A stretch of DNA of 64,000 nt from Terriglobales bacterium (GTDB lineage: Bacteria; Acidobacteriota; Terriglobia; Terriglobales; Acidobacteriaceae): assembly GCA_035457425.1 (NCBI GenBank), contig DATIBR010000180.1, positions 1-64,000 of the forward strand. Direction: 5' to 3'. This document shows positions 1-10,081 of this stretch, one piece after another. The translations under genes were made by a program, and so were the position numbers. Positions within the stretch are counted from its first letter, which is position 1, and every line of letters begins with the position of its first letter. The notes beneath the pieces were generated by a model, which was given only the letters and a program-made list of their open reading frames with translations, was not told the DNA's origin and ran no database searches.

Positions 1-1509
1 GCCCATGATGACGATCTTCTTCGGGTCGACGAGGCCAGTCTGAAGAACCCATTCGGCGGCGGCGACGTTGTCCGCGAGGTCGCCGCCGCCCATGTCGAAG
101 CGGTTGGCGTCCTGGAACTCTTTGCCGTAGCCGGTGGAGCCGCGGTAGTTGGGCGCGATGACGAGATAGCCCTGGTTCACCAGGTACTGGATGCTGCGGT
201 TGAAGGAGTTCATGGTCTGCGCGGTCGGGCCGCCGTGGACGTAGACGATGGCGGCGGTCTTGTCGCCGGCCTTCAGGTTGTAAGGCACGTAGACGAAGGC
301 GGAGAGCTGCCACTTGCCGTCTTTCGATGGGTAATGCACGAGGTAGGGTTCGACCATGTCGTCGCCGCGGATGCCGGCGACGAAGCTGTTGGTGAGCTGC
401 GTGGAGCGGCCGCTGGCCACGTCGGAGATCCAGAGGTCGACGGGGGCGGCCGCGCCGTTGTGCCGGTAGAGGAGGTGCGAGCCGTCGCGGGTGAACGGCG
501 ACTCCGCGCCACCGAGCGAGTTCACACCCTTCGGGAGCGGTAAAGCGGAAGCCTTCTTCGTCGCCAGGTCGTAGGTGAAGATCTCCTGGTTGCCGTCGAT
601 GTTCGCGGTCCAGGTGGCGAGCTTGCCGTCGGGCGAGAAGCTGGCGGAGGAGATCTCCCATTTGTCTTGCGTCAGCCACTCGAGCTTCCTGGTCGCGACC
701 TCGAGCAGGCCGACGTTGTCGTAGCCGTTGCCGGCGTCGGAGGTGAGCAGGACCCACTTGCCGTCGGGCGACCAATCGCTGGCGACGTGCTTACGCTCGT
801 TCTGGTGGGGCGTGAGCAGCGTGCGCTCGCCGGTCGCGACATCGAGCAGGAAGACGTTCGAGTCCTTGCCGGTGACGTGCGACTGCGAGAAGACGATGTG
901 CTTGCTATCCCGCGACCACAGGACGCCGAAGTTGCTGAGCTCCTTCGGCGTGTTGCTGGTGAGGTGCTTCGCCTGACGAGTGGCCATGTCGAACAGGTCG
1001 ATCTCGTAGTTGGGCGTTTCCTTAGGCTTCACGATGTAGGCGAGCCACTTGCCGTCGGGCGACCACGCCGGCTCTTCTTCCGAGACGAGGCGCGAGCTGG
1101 TCAGGTTGGTCACGTCGCCGTTCTCGGTGGAGACAAGGAAGATGTCCCACTGCTCGTCGCCGTCGTAGTCGGACATGAAGGCGATGTGCTTGCCGTCGGG
1201 CGAAAACACCGGCGAGGTCTGGCGCTGGTTGCTGACGGTGAGCTGCGTGGGCCAGCCGCCGGTCGCAGGGACGAGCCAGAGGTTGTTGCGGCCGCTGATG
1301 TTGGTGACGAAGGCGACCAGCTTGCCGTCGGGCGACCAGGCCGAGCCGCCGATGTTGCGCGTGAGGTAGAGCTTCTCCAGGTCGAAAGACTGGACGCGGT
1401 CTTTCCTCTGGCTGGTGATCTGTTTCGGGTCGGTAACGACGCCGGCCTGTTGGGCGAAAAGGACTGTGGACATTAGAAAGACGATAGCAAACAGCAAGAG
1501 TGCGCGCAT
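1..1509 (-). CDS. S9 family (prolyl oligopeptidase-like) peptidase, 3' end outside window
   Basis: The first 503 codons are visible. An N-terminal signal peptide (residues 1-20, ending FAQQ) indicates export. It is followed by a WD40/TolB-like beta-propeller with repeated WSPDGK and FSPDGK motifs, and then the beginning of the alpha/beta hydrolase domain (VYVHGGP and the YRGSTGYG motif). The frame leaves the window at VIMG, just where the family has its G-x-S-x-G nucleophile elbow, so the catalytic triad cannot be inspected. Such enzymes cleave oligopeptides in the periplasm. The ATG at 1509 is chosen because the signal peptide starts there. The gene is divergent from nothing nearby; nth lies upstream on the same strand. 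Confidence 0.9.
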   Translation of the reverse strand, partial: MRALLLFAIVFLMSTVLFAQQAGVVTDPKQITSQRKDRVQSFDLEKLYLTRNIGGSAWSPDGKLVAFVTNISGRNNLWLVPATGGWPTQLTVSNQRQTSPVFSPDGKHIAFMSDYDGDEQWDIFLVSTENGDVTNLTSSRLVSEEEPAWSPDGKWLAYIVKPKETPNYEIDLFDMATRQAKHLTSNTPKELSNFGVLWSRDSKHIVFSQSHVTGKDSNVFLLDVATGERTLLTPHQNERKHVASDWSPDGKWVLLTSDAGNGYDNVGLLEVATRKLEWLTQDKWEISSASFSPDGKLATWTANIDGNQEIFTYDLATKKASALPLPKGVNSLGGAESPFTRDGSHLLYRHNGAAAPVDLWISDVASGRSTQLTNSFVAGIRGDDMVEPYLVHYPSKDGKWQLSAFVYVPYNLKAGDKTAAIVYVHGGPTAQTMNSFNRSIQYLVNQGYLVIAPNYRGSTGYGKEFQDANRFDMGGGDLADNVAAAEWVLQTGLVDPKKIVIMG

Positions 1510-1565
1510 GAGTACCTCAGGTGGATGGCGCGAGTGTACACCGCGGCGGCGAGGCACCGGCGCTT

Positions 1566-2288
1566 CTAGGGCTTGGCCCAGGGGTGAGTGTCGACAGTCG
1601 ACCAGGTCTTGTCGGCGGCGTGGCAGATGTTCTCGAGCGGGCACTCGGCGCACTTGGGCTTGCGCGCGATGCAGAGCGCGCGGCCGTGATGGATGACCTG
1701 GTGGGAGAAGTCGATCCACCTGGACTGCGGGATGACCTGCATCAGGTCCTGCTCGATGTTCTTGGGGTCGTCCTTGTCCGAAAGCTCCAGTCGGCGCGAG
1801 ATGCGGTGGACGTGGGTGTCCACGACGACGCCAACGGCCTTCTTAAACCAAGTGCCAAGAACGACGTTGGCGGTCTTGCGCGCGGCGCCGGGGACGGTGA
1901 GCAGCTCTTCCATCGTTTCGGGGACCTTGCCGCCGAAGTCTTCGACGATCTTCTTCGCCGCGCCGACGATGGACTTGGACTTGTTGCGGAAGAACCCGGT
2001 GGACCGGATGTCAGGCTCGAGCTCCTCGGGCTTGAGTGCGGCGAAGTGCTGCGGCGTCGGGTACTTCTTAAAGATGACAGGGGTGACCATGTTGACGCGG
2101 ACATCGGTGCATTGCGCGGAGAGGATGGTGGCGACCAGCAGTTCCCAGGCGTTGCGGTGGGTAAGGGCACAGGTCACGCCGGGATACGTCTGGTCGAGCC
2201 GCTGCAGGATGTCGGCGACGCGCTTCGGATCGGGCGGGGTGAACTTCCCGCGCTTCTTGGCCTGTTTTTTCTTCTTCCGGGCGAGCAT
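1566..2288 (-). CDS. nth: Endonuclease III (DNA glycosylase/AP lyase)
   Basis: This 240-residue HhH-GPD glycosylase removes oxidised pyrimidines and nicks abasic sites in base-excision repair. The helix-hairpin-helix region is at residues 132-140 (VPGAARKTA), with the catalytic Lys at 138 and the catalytic Asp at 157 (VVVDTHVHR). The C-terminal 4Fe-4S cluster has the usual C-x6-C-x2-C-x5-C spacing. The hairpin reads PGAARK where the classical enzyme has PGVGRK, a mild departure. A lysine-rich N-terminal extension (KKKKQAKKRGK) may help DNA binding. It is monocistronic, with hemQ starting divergently 64 bases away. Confidence 0.96.
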   Translation of the reverse strand: MLARKKKKQAKKRGKFTPPDPKRVADILQRLDQTYPGVTCALTHRNAWELLVATILSAQCTDVRVNMVTPVIFKKYPTPQHFAALKPEELEPDIRSTGFFRNKSKSIVGAAKKIVEDFGGKVPETMEELLTVPGAARKTANVVLGTWFKKAVGVVVDTHVHRISRRLELSDKDDPKNIEQDLMQVIPQSRWIDFSHQVIHHGRALCIARKPKCAECPLENICHAADKTWSTVDTHPWAKP

Positions 2289-2352
2289 GGCGCCCGGTCA
2301 GAGTAACTTCCCGCGCGCTCCGATTACAATGGACGCTTCGCAAGGGGAGTGA

Positions 2353-3201
2353 ATGGCTACCAAAACAGGAGTACGGCCGGCGGAGCTACCGGCAGCGCCG
2401 CTCACAATGGAGGGCGCGAGCGTCCTGCACCAGATGTTCCGGGTGCGCTGGGCGGAGTGGAAGCGGTTGCCGAAGGGCGAGCGTGAGGCCGCAACGAAGG
2501 AAGCCGCGGCGTGGCTGGCGCCGCTCGAGAAGGAAGGGAAGTCGGCGCTGTTCGCCATGCTGGGGCACAAGGGCGATGTGATGTTCACGCACTTCCGCGA
2601 CTCGTTCGAGGGGCTGAAGGCGACCGAGCTCCAGATGGCGAACCTGAAGCTGTGGGACCTGCTGGAGCCGGCGAGCTCGTACCTGTCGGTCGTGGAGCTG
2701 GGGCTGTATGACTCGTCGCTGAAGCTCTACCGCCAGCTTGCCGAGCGCGGGGTGGAGCCGCACACGCCGGAGTGGAACAAAGAGGTCGAGGAGACGATCG
2801 CGCGGCAGAGCGAGGCGATGAAGTCGCGCTTGTGGCCGAAGATCCCCGCGAACCGTTACGTCTGCTTTTATCCCATGAACCGGTTGCGCGGCGAGGACAA
2901 GAACTTCTACACGCTGCCCATTGAGGAGCGGCAGAAGCAGATGGAAGCGCACGGGATGGTCGGGCGGCGCTACGCCGGCAAGGTGCAGCAGATCATCACC
3001 GGCTCGATCGGGTTCGATGACTGGGAGTGGGGGGTGGACCTGTTTGGCGACGACCCGCTGCAATTCAAGAAATTGATCTACGAGATGCGCTTCGACGAGG
3101 TCTCGGCGATTTACGCGCTGTTCGGGCAGTTCTTCGTGGGAGTGCGCGTGCCGGCGGAGAAGCTGGGCGAGCTGCTGGCCGGGACACTGCCGGACAAGTA
3201 G
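2353..3201 (+). CDS. hemQ: Coproheme decarboxylase / chlorite dismutase-family protein HemQ
   Basis: This 282-residue chlorite-dismutase-fold protein is expected to convert coproheme III to heme b, the last step of the coproporphyrin-dependent heme route. The family stretch HGMVGR is at 200-205, with His200 aligning with the proximal heme ligand. It is followed by GKVQQIITGSIGFDDWEWG. Tyr173 in FYPMNR aligns with the catalytic tyrosine of the Geobacillus enzyme. The ATG at 2353 follows a GGGGAG ribosome-binding site. True chlorite dismutases have a different active-site pattern, so the decarboxylase role is preferred. No other heme gene is in the window. Confidence 0.92.
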   Translation: MATKTGVRPAELPAAPLTMEGASVLHQMFRVRWAEWKRLPKGEREAATKEAAAWLAPLEKEGKSALFAMLGHKGDVMFTHFRDSFEGLKATELQMANLKLWDLLEPASSYLSVVELGLYDSSLKLYRQLAERGVEPHTPEWNKEVEETIARQSEAMKSRLWPKIPANRYVCFYPMNRLRGEDKNFYTLPIEERQKQMEAHGMVGRRYAGKVQQIITGSIGFDDWEWGVDLFGDDPLQFKKLIYEMRFDEVSAIYALFGQFFVGVRVPAEKLGELLAGTLPDK

Positions 3202-3202
3202 T

Positions 3203-3231
3203 TTGACGGCAGGGGCCCGCGCGTCTATCTT
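3203..3231 (+). promoter_or_regulatory. Sigma-70-type promoter for the small gene pair at 3255
   Basis: TTGACG at 3203-3208 and TATCTT at 3226-3231 are separated by 17 bases. They lie directly after the hemQ stop and about 24 bases before the next ATG. This suggests the two small genes are transcribed independently of hemQ. Confidence 0.5.
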
Positions 3232-3254
3232 CATCGTGCTTTTCAGGGAGTGAC

Positions 3255-3482
3255 ATGTCCGTTAAATCCATCCTGCTGGGCCAGGTCTGGCGCAACGACC
3301 AGACGGGCCAGGACTACCTGGTGACCAAGATCTACAGCGAGGTCTTCACGCAGTACGCGATGCTGCGGACGGCGAACGCCGCAGCGGCCGCGACCGACAC
3401 GGTGCGCGTCAAGATCCAGAAGACGGCAGACGGCGCCACGCTCCCCGGGTACACCTTCACGCAGGAATCGCAGGAGTTTTGA
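3255..3482 (+). CDS. Small conserved-type hypothetical protein
   Basis: This 75-residue soluble protein has no signal peptide or membrane segment. The sequence starts MSVKSILLGQVWRNDQTG and looks like one small beta-rich domain (GQVW...DYLVTKIY...RVKI...LPGYTF). I do not recognise a function. AGGGAG lies just before the ATG. The stop codon is two bases from the ATG of the zinc-ribbon gene, so the two are almost certainly co-translated. Confidence 0.75.
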   Translation: MSVKSILLGQVWRNDQTGQDYLVTKIYSEVFTQYAMLRTANAAAAATDTVRVKIQKTADGATLPGYTFTQESQEF

Positions 3483-3484
3483 TC

Positions 3485-3754
3485 ATGCCCGAACCATTCA
3501 GCTGTCCGCATTGCGGGGGACACGACTACGTGATCACGCTGACGGGGTGCAACATCACGGGCGCCACCGTGCAGGAAGCGTTCGAGTGGAACGAGGAAGA
3601 GAAGGACTACGACTCGTCCGGCTCCATCATCGTAGAGAGCGAAGGGGTCGAGAACGAGGGCGGCGAGGCGATCTGCGCGAACTGCGAGAAGGACGTATCG
3701 GACGCCGTCTCCGCCTACGAAGACAAGATCGTGGGCGGCGCGGCACAGGCCTGA
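3485..3754 (+). CDS. Small zinc-ribbon protein
   Basis: An 89-residue acidic protein with two Cys pairs: FSCPHCGG near the N-terminus and AICANCEKD near residue 65. Together they could bind one zinc ion. The middle is rich in Glu and Asp. A TTG two codons upstream also opens the frame, but the ATG at 3485 puts MPEPFSCPHC at the start, as is usual for zinc ribbons. It is coupled to the preceding 75-residue gene. Function is unknown; a partner-binding or nucleic-acid-binding role is possible. Confidence 0.75.
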   Translation: MPEPFSCPHCGGHDYVITLTGCNITGATVQEAFEWNEEEKDYDSSGSIIVESEGVENEGGEAICANCEKDVSDAVSAYEDKIVGGAAQA

Positions 3755-3789
3755 GCTGCATCCTACCTAAGCCTTACTGAACGACCCTC

Positions 3790-4407
3790 ATGATCGAGAA
3801 GATCCTCGCGGCGATATTCGTCTTCATCAAGTGGGTGATCGAGGCGACCGGCTATTGGGGCATCGTCGTCCTGATGGGCATCGAGTCGGCGTGCATCCCG
3901 CTGCCGAGCGAACTGATCATGCCGTTCGCGGGCTATCTGGTGTACGAGGGGAAGTTCAACCTGTTCTGGGTGGCGACGGCGGGCGCGGTCGGGTGCAATG
4001 TGGGGTCGGTGATCGCGTACGAGGTGGGGTACTACGGCGGGCGGCCGCTGGTGGAGAAGTACGGGAAGTACATCCTGCTCTCACGCACGGAGCTCGACTG
4101 GGCCGACCGGTTCTTCGCGCGCTGGGGCCACGCCGCGGTCTTCGTCGGGCGGCTGCTGCCGGTCATCCGGACGTTCATCGCGCTGCCGGCGGGCATCGCG
4201 CGGATGCCGCGGTTGCGCTTCCACGTCTACACCTTCCTAGGGTCATGGCCGTGGTGTTTCGCGCTGGCGTACGTCGGAATGAAGCTGGGCGAGAATTGGC
4301 GTGCGATCGGGAAATACTTCCACCAGTTCGACATCGTGATCGGCGCGATGATCGCCGCGGGCGTGATCTGGTTCGTGTGGTCGCGGTGGAAGCACCGTGT
4401 GAAGTAG
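3790..4407 (+). CDS. DedA/SNARE-associated family inner-membrane protein
   Basis: This 205-residue polytopic membrane protein belongs to the DedA family, whose members help recycle undecaprenyl phosphate or phospholipids across the inner membrane and affect proton-motive force. The diagnostic segments are ESACIPLPSELIMPFAG (about residues 32-48) and FVGRLLPVIRTFIALPAG, the latter carrying the conserved G-R-x-x-P-x-x-R. It ends with a membrane helix and the basic tail SRWKHRVK. Its stop codon directly abuts the stop of the convergent SDR gene, with no spacer. Confidence 0.9.
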   Translation: MIEKILAAIFVFIKWVIEATGYWGIVVLMGIESACIPLPSELIMPFAGYLVYEGKFNLFWVATAGAVGCNVGSVIAYEVGYYGGRPLVEKYGKYILLSRTELDWADRFFARWGHAAVFVGRLLPVIRTFIALPAGIARMPRLRFHVYTFLGSWPWCFALAYVGMKLGENWRAIGKYFHQFDIVIGAMIAAGVIWFVWSRWKHRVK

Positions 4408-5247
4408 TCACACGTCGATGCGCGTGTGCTTCGCGACCATCTTCTCCCAACGCTTCCAGGGCAGGAGCTTCTTCATCCAGTAGGCGGCGCGGGCGTCGCG
4501 ACCGATGAGATAACGCAGCTTCGGGTCCGGGTCCTGCGCGATGCGGACGATGAGGTCGGCGACCTGGCGCGCGTCGGCCTTGGAGACGTTCTTCTGGACG
4601 AAGTCGCGGAAGCGCAGGCTGCGCTCGAAATTCGGTGACTCCGGCATGGTGGCGCGCTTCGCCATCACGACGTTCTTCTCCCAGATGTCGGTCTCGAAGG
4701 CGCCCGGCTCGACCAGGACGACGCGGATGCCGAGCGACTGCGTCTCGATGCGGACGGACTCGCTCCAGCCTTCGAGCGCGTGCTTGGTGGCGCAGTAAGT
4801 GGAGATGAGTGGCTGGCCGACGAGGCCGGCCATGGACGAGACCATGATGACGTGACCGGAGCGCTGGCTGCGCATTTGAGGCAGGACGGCCTTGGTCATG
4901 GCGACGTGGCCGAAGAAATTGGTGTCGAAGTTGTGGCGAATCTCTTCGAGCGTCATGTCCTCGGCGAAGCCGGAGACCGAGAAGCCGGCGTTGTTGACGA
5001 GCACATCGAGGCGGCCGTAGTCGGCGATGAGCTGCTCGACGAAGCCGGCGAGCGAGTCGTATTCGGTGATGTCGAGCCGGCGGAGGTCTAACTGGACGCC
5101 TGCTTCCTTCGCGGCGGCGTCGAGCGCAGTACGCTTTTCCAGGTTGCGCATGGTCGCGACCACGCGGAAACCGGCGCGCGCGAGCGCGACCGCGGTCAGC
5201 TTGCCGAAGCCGCTGGAACATCCGGTGATGAGTGCAACCTTCTCCAT
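4408..5247 (-). CDS. Short-chain dehydrogenase/reductase (classical SDR)
   Basis: This 279-residue NAD(P)-dependent oxidoreductase has a Rossmann motif TGCSSGFG at 8-15, NNAG near residue 86, a catalytic Ser in VSSMAG, and YCATK as the Y-x-x-x-K active site. The C-terminal extension (YLIGRDARAAYWMKKLLPWKRWEKMV) resembles SDRs acting on hydrophobic substrates such as retinol or 3-oxo lipids. Substrate specificity cannot be read from the sequence. The gene stands alone on its strand, convergent with DedA and divergent from the inositol-phosphate synthase gene. Confidence 0.93.
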   Translation of the reverse strand: MEKVALITGCSSGFGKLTAVALARAGFRVVATMRNLEKRTALDAAAKEAGVQLDLRRLDITEYDSLAGFVEQLIADYGRLDVLVNNAGFSVSGFAEDMTLEEIRHNFDTNFFGHVAMTKAVLPQMRSQRSGHVIMVSSMAGLVGQPLISTYCATKHALEGWSESVRIETQSLGIRVVLVEPGAFETDIWEKNVVMAKRATMPESPNFERSLRFRDFVQKNVSKADARQVADLIVRIAQDPDPKLRYLIGRDARAAYWMKKLLPWKRWEKMVAKHTRIDV

Positions 5248-5372
5248 TCAGTGCTCCTGTGCGCCCTCCAGCCCGCGATTCATGCGGTCCATGGCGTTTG
5301 CGGTTTACAAGCGTGGCGCGGTACGAGAAGATAACAGGTTTCCGGAATCATTCCGATCCTGACAGGACATTC

Positions 5373-6719
<1,347 letters not shown>

Positions 6720-6756
6720 GCTGCGCGCTTGGCGGGCGTCCGCATCCTAGGTAGCC

Positions 6757-7116
6757 ATGCGCCGCGTGCTGGCCACCGTGCTCGTCGCCGCCTGCCTGAT
6801 GATCCCGACCTACGCCGGAAGTGTCGGCATGTTCGCCGGCCGCGTGGTGGATGCGGCGGCCGAGAACCCTCCGGGCAAGTGGATCTACGTGAAGGGACGC
6901 GGCACGACGCTGCGTCGCGTGGAGATCTCGCAGGCGCGCTACGAGTACTCCGACGCCGTGCCGCAGGCGGTGCGCGCGCCTAAGCCGGCCGATGACCTGA
7001 GAGAGGGCGCCGTGATCCAGGTGGCGGCCGAGCAGGACAGCTCGGGCGAGTGGATTGCGAAGACCATCCTGTTCCTGCGACTGTCGAAGCAGAAGCTCGT
7101 GCAGTCGGCGCGCTGA
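6757..7116 (+). CDS. Small secreted protein of unknown function
   Basis: A 119-residue protein with a clear signal peptide (MRRVLATVLVAACLMIPTYA) and a mature part of about 99 residues with alternating polar and hydrophobic segments. I recognise no domain. It starts 37 bases after the inositol-phosphate synthase stop, so it may share that transcript. It ends one base before the stop of the convergent aminotransferase gene. Confidence 0.7.
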   Translation: MRRVLATVLVAACLMIPTYAGSVGMFAGRVVDAAAENPPGKWIYVKGRGTTLRRVEISQARYEYSDAVPQAVRAPKPADDLREGAVIQVAAEQDSSGEWIAKTILFLRLSKQKLVQSAR

Positions 7117-7117
7117 C

Positions 7118-8404
7118 CTACAGGCCTTTCAGCTTCTTGTACTCGTCGAAGGCGGCGAGGAAGCGGTCAATCTCCGCCTTCAAGAGGTAATAGGGCGTGG
7201 AGAGGCGAAGCTTGGAAGGCTCGCCGCCGCGGATGCGTATCCGACGATTCTTCCAGAGCCAGTTCTCGAGGTCCATGCGCTGGATGGGCGGCACATTCAC
7301 GGTCGCAATGGCGCACCGCAGAGCGGGGTCGGGCGAGGTCCAGGATTCGGCGCCGCGCCGGACCATCTCCGCGAGGATGTAATCCGCCATCTTGCGGTGG
7401 CGGCGCTCGATGCGCTCGATGCCAAGATTCTTCGCGTACTGGAGCGCGGCGCGCAGTCCCCAGAGTGAGGGGACGTTCGAGGAGCCGATGCGCTGGAAGC
7501 GCTCGGCCTTGAGTGTGGGATCGTCCCAGCCTTCCGTGGCGATGGTGTTCCAGAGGCGGTCCTGGACCTCATCGCGGACGTAAAGAAATCCGGAACCTTT
7601 GGGAGCCTGCAGCCACTTATGGGGGCTGGCGGCGTACATGTCGCAGCCGAGATCGCGGATGCTGAGCTTCATCATGCCGGGGACGTGGGCGCCGTCGAGG
7701 GCGGAGAGGATGCCCTTGGCGCGAGCCAGGGCGCACATCTCCTTGACCGGCAGGACGACGCCGGTAACGGTCGTGATGTGGCTGACGAACAGGACACGGG
7801 TACGCGGGGTGAGCGCGTCATTGAGGCGGTTGAGGATGTCGGCGGCGGACTTGGGCGGCTTGGGCAGATCGAACTTCTTCACCACGACGCCGTAGCGCTT
7901 GGCGCGCAGGTTCCAGGGATGCTGGCCGGAGGGATGCTCCTGGTCGGTCATCAGGACCTCATCGCCGGGCTTCATGTCTATGCCGTTGGCGATGTAGCTG
8001 TTGGCTTCGGTGGAGTTGCGCACGAGCGCGAGCTCGTCGCGGTGGCAGCCGACGAATTCGGCGAGCGGGTCGCGGAACTCGTTCCATGGCCCGTACCCCC
8101 AGATGGGGTAATCCTCGGGGTCGGCCTGGTCCATCTTCTCGGTAGCCTCATAGCCATCGAAGATCGCCTTCAGCACCGGGCGCGGCGAAGAGCCGACCGT
8201 GCCGTTGTTGAGGTAGACCTCGTCAGGCGGGATGAGGAACTGCTGGCGGACCTGGGCCCAGTAGGCTTCTTCGTCCTGCTGGTAAAGCGGCTCTGGCGGC
8301 AGAGGTGGCGGAGGCGTGGTGAGTGCCTCGAGCAGGGCGGGGGAAAGCACGGTGGCGGCAGCGCCGCCGGTAGCGGCACGAAGGAAGGAACGGCGGTCGA
8401 GCAC
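7118..8404 (-). CDS. Tat-exported aminotransferase class V-fold PLP enzyme
   Basis: This 428-residue fold-type I PLP enzyme is close to the isopenicillin-N-epimerase/cysteine-desulfurase-like group. The N-terminus has a twin-arginine signal (DRRSFLRAATGG, then an Ala-rich hydrophobic stretch), so the folded, cofactor-loaded enzyme is probably exported. NNGTVGSSPRPV is the substrate-loop region, LDGAHVPG carries the PLP-pairing Asp, and SPHKWLQAPKG carries the Schiff-base Lys. Exported members of this family are common in Acidobacteriota; their substrates are generally unknown. Confidence 0.88.
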   Translation of the reverse strand: MLDRRSFLRAATGGAAATVLSPALLEALTTPPPPLPPEPLYQQDEEAYWAQVRQQFLIPPDEVYLNNGTVGSSPRPVLKAIFDGYEATEKMDQADPEDYPIWGYGPWNEFRDPLAEFVGCHRDELALVRNSTEANSYIANGIDMKPGDEVLMTDQEHPSGQHPWNLRAKRYGVVVKKFDLPKPPKSAADILNRLNDALTPRTRVLFVSHITTVTGVVLPVKEMCALARAKGILSALDGAHVPGMMKLSIRDLGCDMYAASPHKWLQAPKGSGFLYVRDEVQDRLWNTIATEGWDDPTLKAERFQRIGSSNVPSLWGLRAALQYAKNLGIERIERRHRKMADYILAEMVRRGAESWTSPDPALRCAIATVNVPPIQRMDLENWLWKNRRIRIRGGEPSKLRLSTPYYLLKAEIDRFLAAFDEYKKLKGL

Positions 8405-8573
8405 GGCGCACCTCCGGGAAGCCAGAGGCCGAAACTATATGGGCCGCGGGCGAGTGGAGCAAGCCTGGCGGGGGTTGAAAATGTCAGAGCTGCTGGATAA
8501 CGGCGGAACTGGTTTTGTGCGTCCAATGAGAGAGGAAGGGCGTCTAATCACCAGCAGTCCATCCCAACGGGCA

Positions 8574-8579
8574 TATAAT
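8574..8579 (+). promoter_or_regulatory. -10 element upstream of the M48 protease gene
   Basis: A perfect TATAAT lies 49 bases before the ATG at 8628. No convincing -35 sits at normal spacing. The 8405-8627 interval is otherwise without recognisable features. Confidence 0.4.
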
Positions 8580-8627
8580 CGAGCTATTCCGACTGACATC
8601 GAGAAGGGCTTGCAAGGGAGTATCGTC

Positions 8628-9737
8628 ATGAAGTTTCGAGCCAACATGCTGGCAGTGATCCTGCTGCTTTCGACCTTCGGCCTGACCACGGCGGTGGCGC
8701 AGGAGCCGTCGAATGCTCCGGCGTCGGAGCCGACGGCGGCGCAGCCGCAGCAGCCGGCGGCAGACCAGCCGGCGCAGTTGGACACCAAGCCTGCGGAGCA
8801 GCCAGCCGAGAAGGCCGACACCAAGAAGAAAAGCGGGGGCAAGGACGACATCGACGCCATCGGGAACCGCGGCGTCGGCAAGCGCGGCCTGGGGAACTGG
8901 TATTCGCTGGAGCGCGAGATCGCGATGGGCAAGCAATACGCCCAGATGGTCGAGAGCAGCGCGAAGCTGGTGCAGGACCCAGTCGTCAACGAGTACGTGA
9001 ACCGCGTCGGGCAGAATCTGGTGCGGAACTCGGACGCGAAGGTGCCGTTCACGATCAAGGTGATCGATTCGGATGAGGTCAACGCTTTCGCGCTGCCGGG
9101 CGGATTCTTCTACGTCAACTCGGGGCTGATCCTGGCGGCGGACGAAGAAGCGGAACTGGCGGGCGTGATGGCACACGAGATCGCGCACGTGGCTGCGCGG
9201 CACGCGACGCGGCAGATGACGCGGTCGCAGTGGGCGAACTTCGCCTCGATCCCGCTCATCTTCGTGGGTGGCGGGATCGGGTACGCGGCGCGCATGGCCG
9301 CGAGCTTCGCTCTGCCGATGACGTTCATGAGGTTCTCCCGCGGCTTCGAGTCGGAGGCGGACTATCTCGGCCTGGAGTACATGTACAAGACGGGGTACGA
9401 CCCGCAGGCCTACGTAAGCTTCTTCGAGAAGATCCAGGCGAAAGAGAAGAAGCGGCCGGGAGCTTTAGCCAAGGCATTCATGTCGCATCCGCCGACGCCG
9501 GACCGCATCGACAACACGCAGAAGGAGATCGCGCAAGTGCTCCCGGCGCGCGATCAGTACCTGGTCAGCACCTCGGAGTTCGATGAGGTGAAGGCGCGCC
9601 TGGCGGCGGTCGAGAACCGGCGCAAGGTCGTCGAGGAAAAGGAAAGCCGCCCGACCCTGCGCAAGACCACGGCGTCAGGACCGAAGGGCGACGCCAAGGA
9701 CGACGACGAGCGTCCGACTCTGAAGAAGAGGGACTAG
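8628..9737 (+). CDS. Secreted M48-family zinc metalloprotease
   Basis: This 369-residue protein has a signal peptide (1-25), a Pro/Ala/Gln-rich low-complexity segment (26-70) and an M48 catalytic domain. The zinc motif HEIAH is at 183-187. The third ligand lies in FESEADYLGLEYM, and the conserved SHPPTPDRI follows. It resembles BepA/LoiP-type periplasmic proteases that maintain outer-membrane proteins. The frame opens upstream at 8316, but the ATG at 8628 has AAGGGAG seven bases before it and begins the signal peptide. The C-terminal Lys/Asp-rich tail is probably disordered. Confidence 0.92.
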   Translation: MKFRANMLAVILLLSTFGLTTAVAQEPSNAPASEPTAAQPQQPAADQPAQLDTKPAEQPAEKADTKKKSGGKDDIDAIGNRGVGKRGLGNWYSLEREIAMGKQYAQMVESSAKLVQDPVVNEYVNRVGQNLVRNSDAKVPFTIKVIDSDEVNAFALPGGFFYVNSGLILAADEEAELAGVMAHEIAHVAARHATRQMTRSQWANFASIPLIFVGGGIGYAARMAASFALPMTFMRFSRGFESEADYLGLEYMYKTGYDPQAYVSFFEKIQAKEKKRPGALAKAFMSHPPTPDRIDNTQKEIAQVLPARDQYLVSTSEFDEVKARLAAVENRRKVVEEKESRPTLRKTTASGPKGDAKDDDERPTLKKRD

Positions 9738-9757
9738 AAGAAGGAAAGAATCCACGA

Positions 9758-9787
9758 ACCGGCGGCTACGGCCGCCGGTCTTGTTTT
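9758..9787 (+). terminator. Rho-independent terminator after the M48 protease gene
   Basis: A 9-bp perfect stem (ACCGGCGGC paired with GCCGCCGGT), a TACG loop and a TTGTTTT tract lie 20 bases after the stop codon. Confidence 0.8.
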
Positions 9788-10007
9788 AGTGCTCGCGCTG
9801 CTCGCGCATGCGCTCGACCTTGAGCTTTGTGAGCTGCTGGCTGTCCGCGAATAATTGCCGGATGAGCGTGCGCTGCGCCTCGATGATGCGCCCCTGTTCC
9901 AGGATGAGCATGGAGAACAGCAGATAAGCGATCAGCATCACGCTGGAAAGCCAATTCCGGCGGAGCCAGCGTTGGGCAGGGACGGGAAGGACGGGCACGG
10001 TAGACAT
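9786..10007 (-). CDS. Small single-pass membrane protein
   Basis: A 73-residue protein with one predicted membrane helix (LSSVMLIAYLLFSMLILEQG) followed by a hydrophilic helix rich in Gln, Lys and Arg that could form a coiled coil (RTLIRQLFADSQQLTKLKVERMREQ). The layout resembles FtsB/FtsL-like small membrane proteins but no diagnostic motif is present. The ATG at 10007 is preferred over the GTG two codons upstream because GGGAGAG lies at suitable distance. Function unknown. Confidence 0.6.
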   Translation of the reverse strand: MSTVPVLPVPAQRWLRRNWLSSVMLIAYLLFSMLILEQGRIIEAQRTLIRQLFADSQQLTKLKVERMREQREH

Positions 10008-10081
10008 GGGCACACTCTCCCTGCTCAGATGCGCGGTCGTGGGAAGTGGAGAGCCGGAGAGGCGAAATATCGAGCGGGAGC

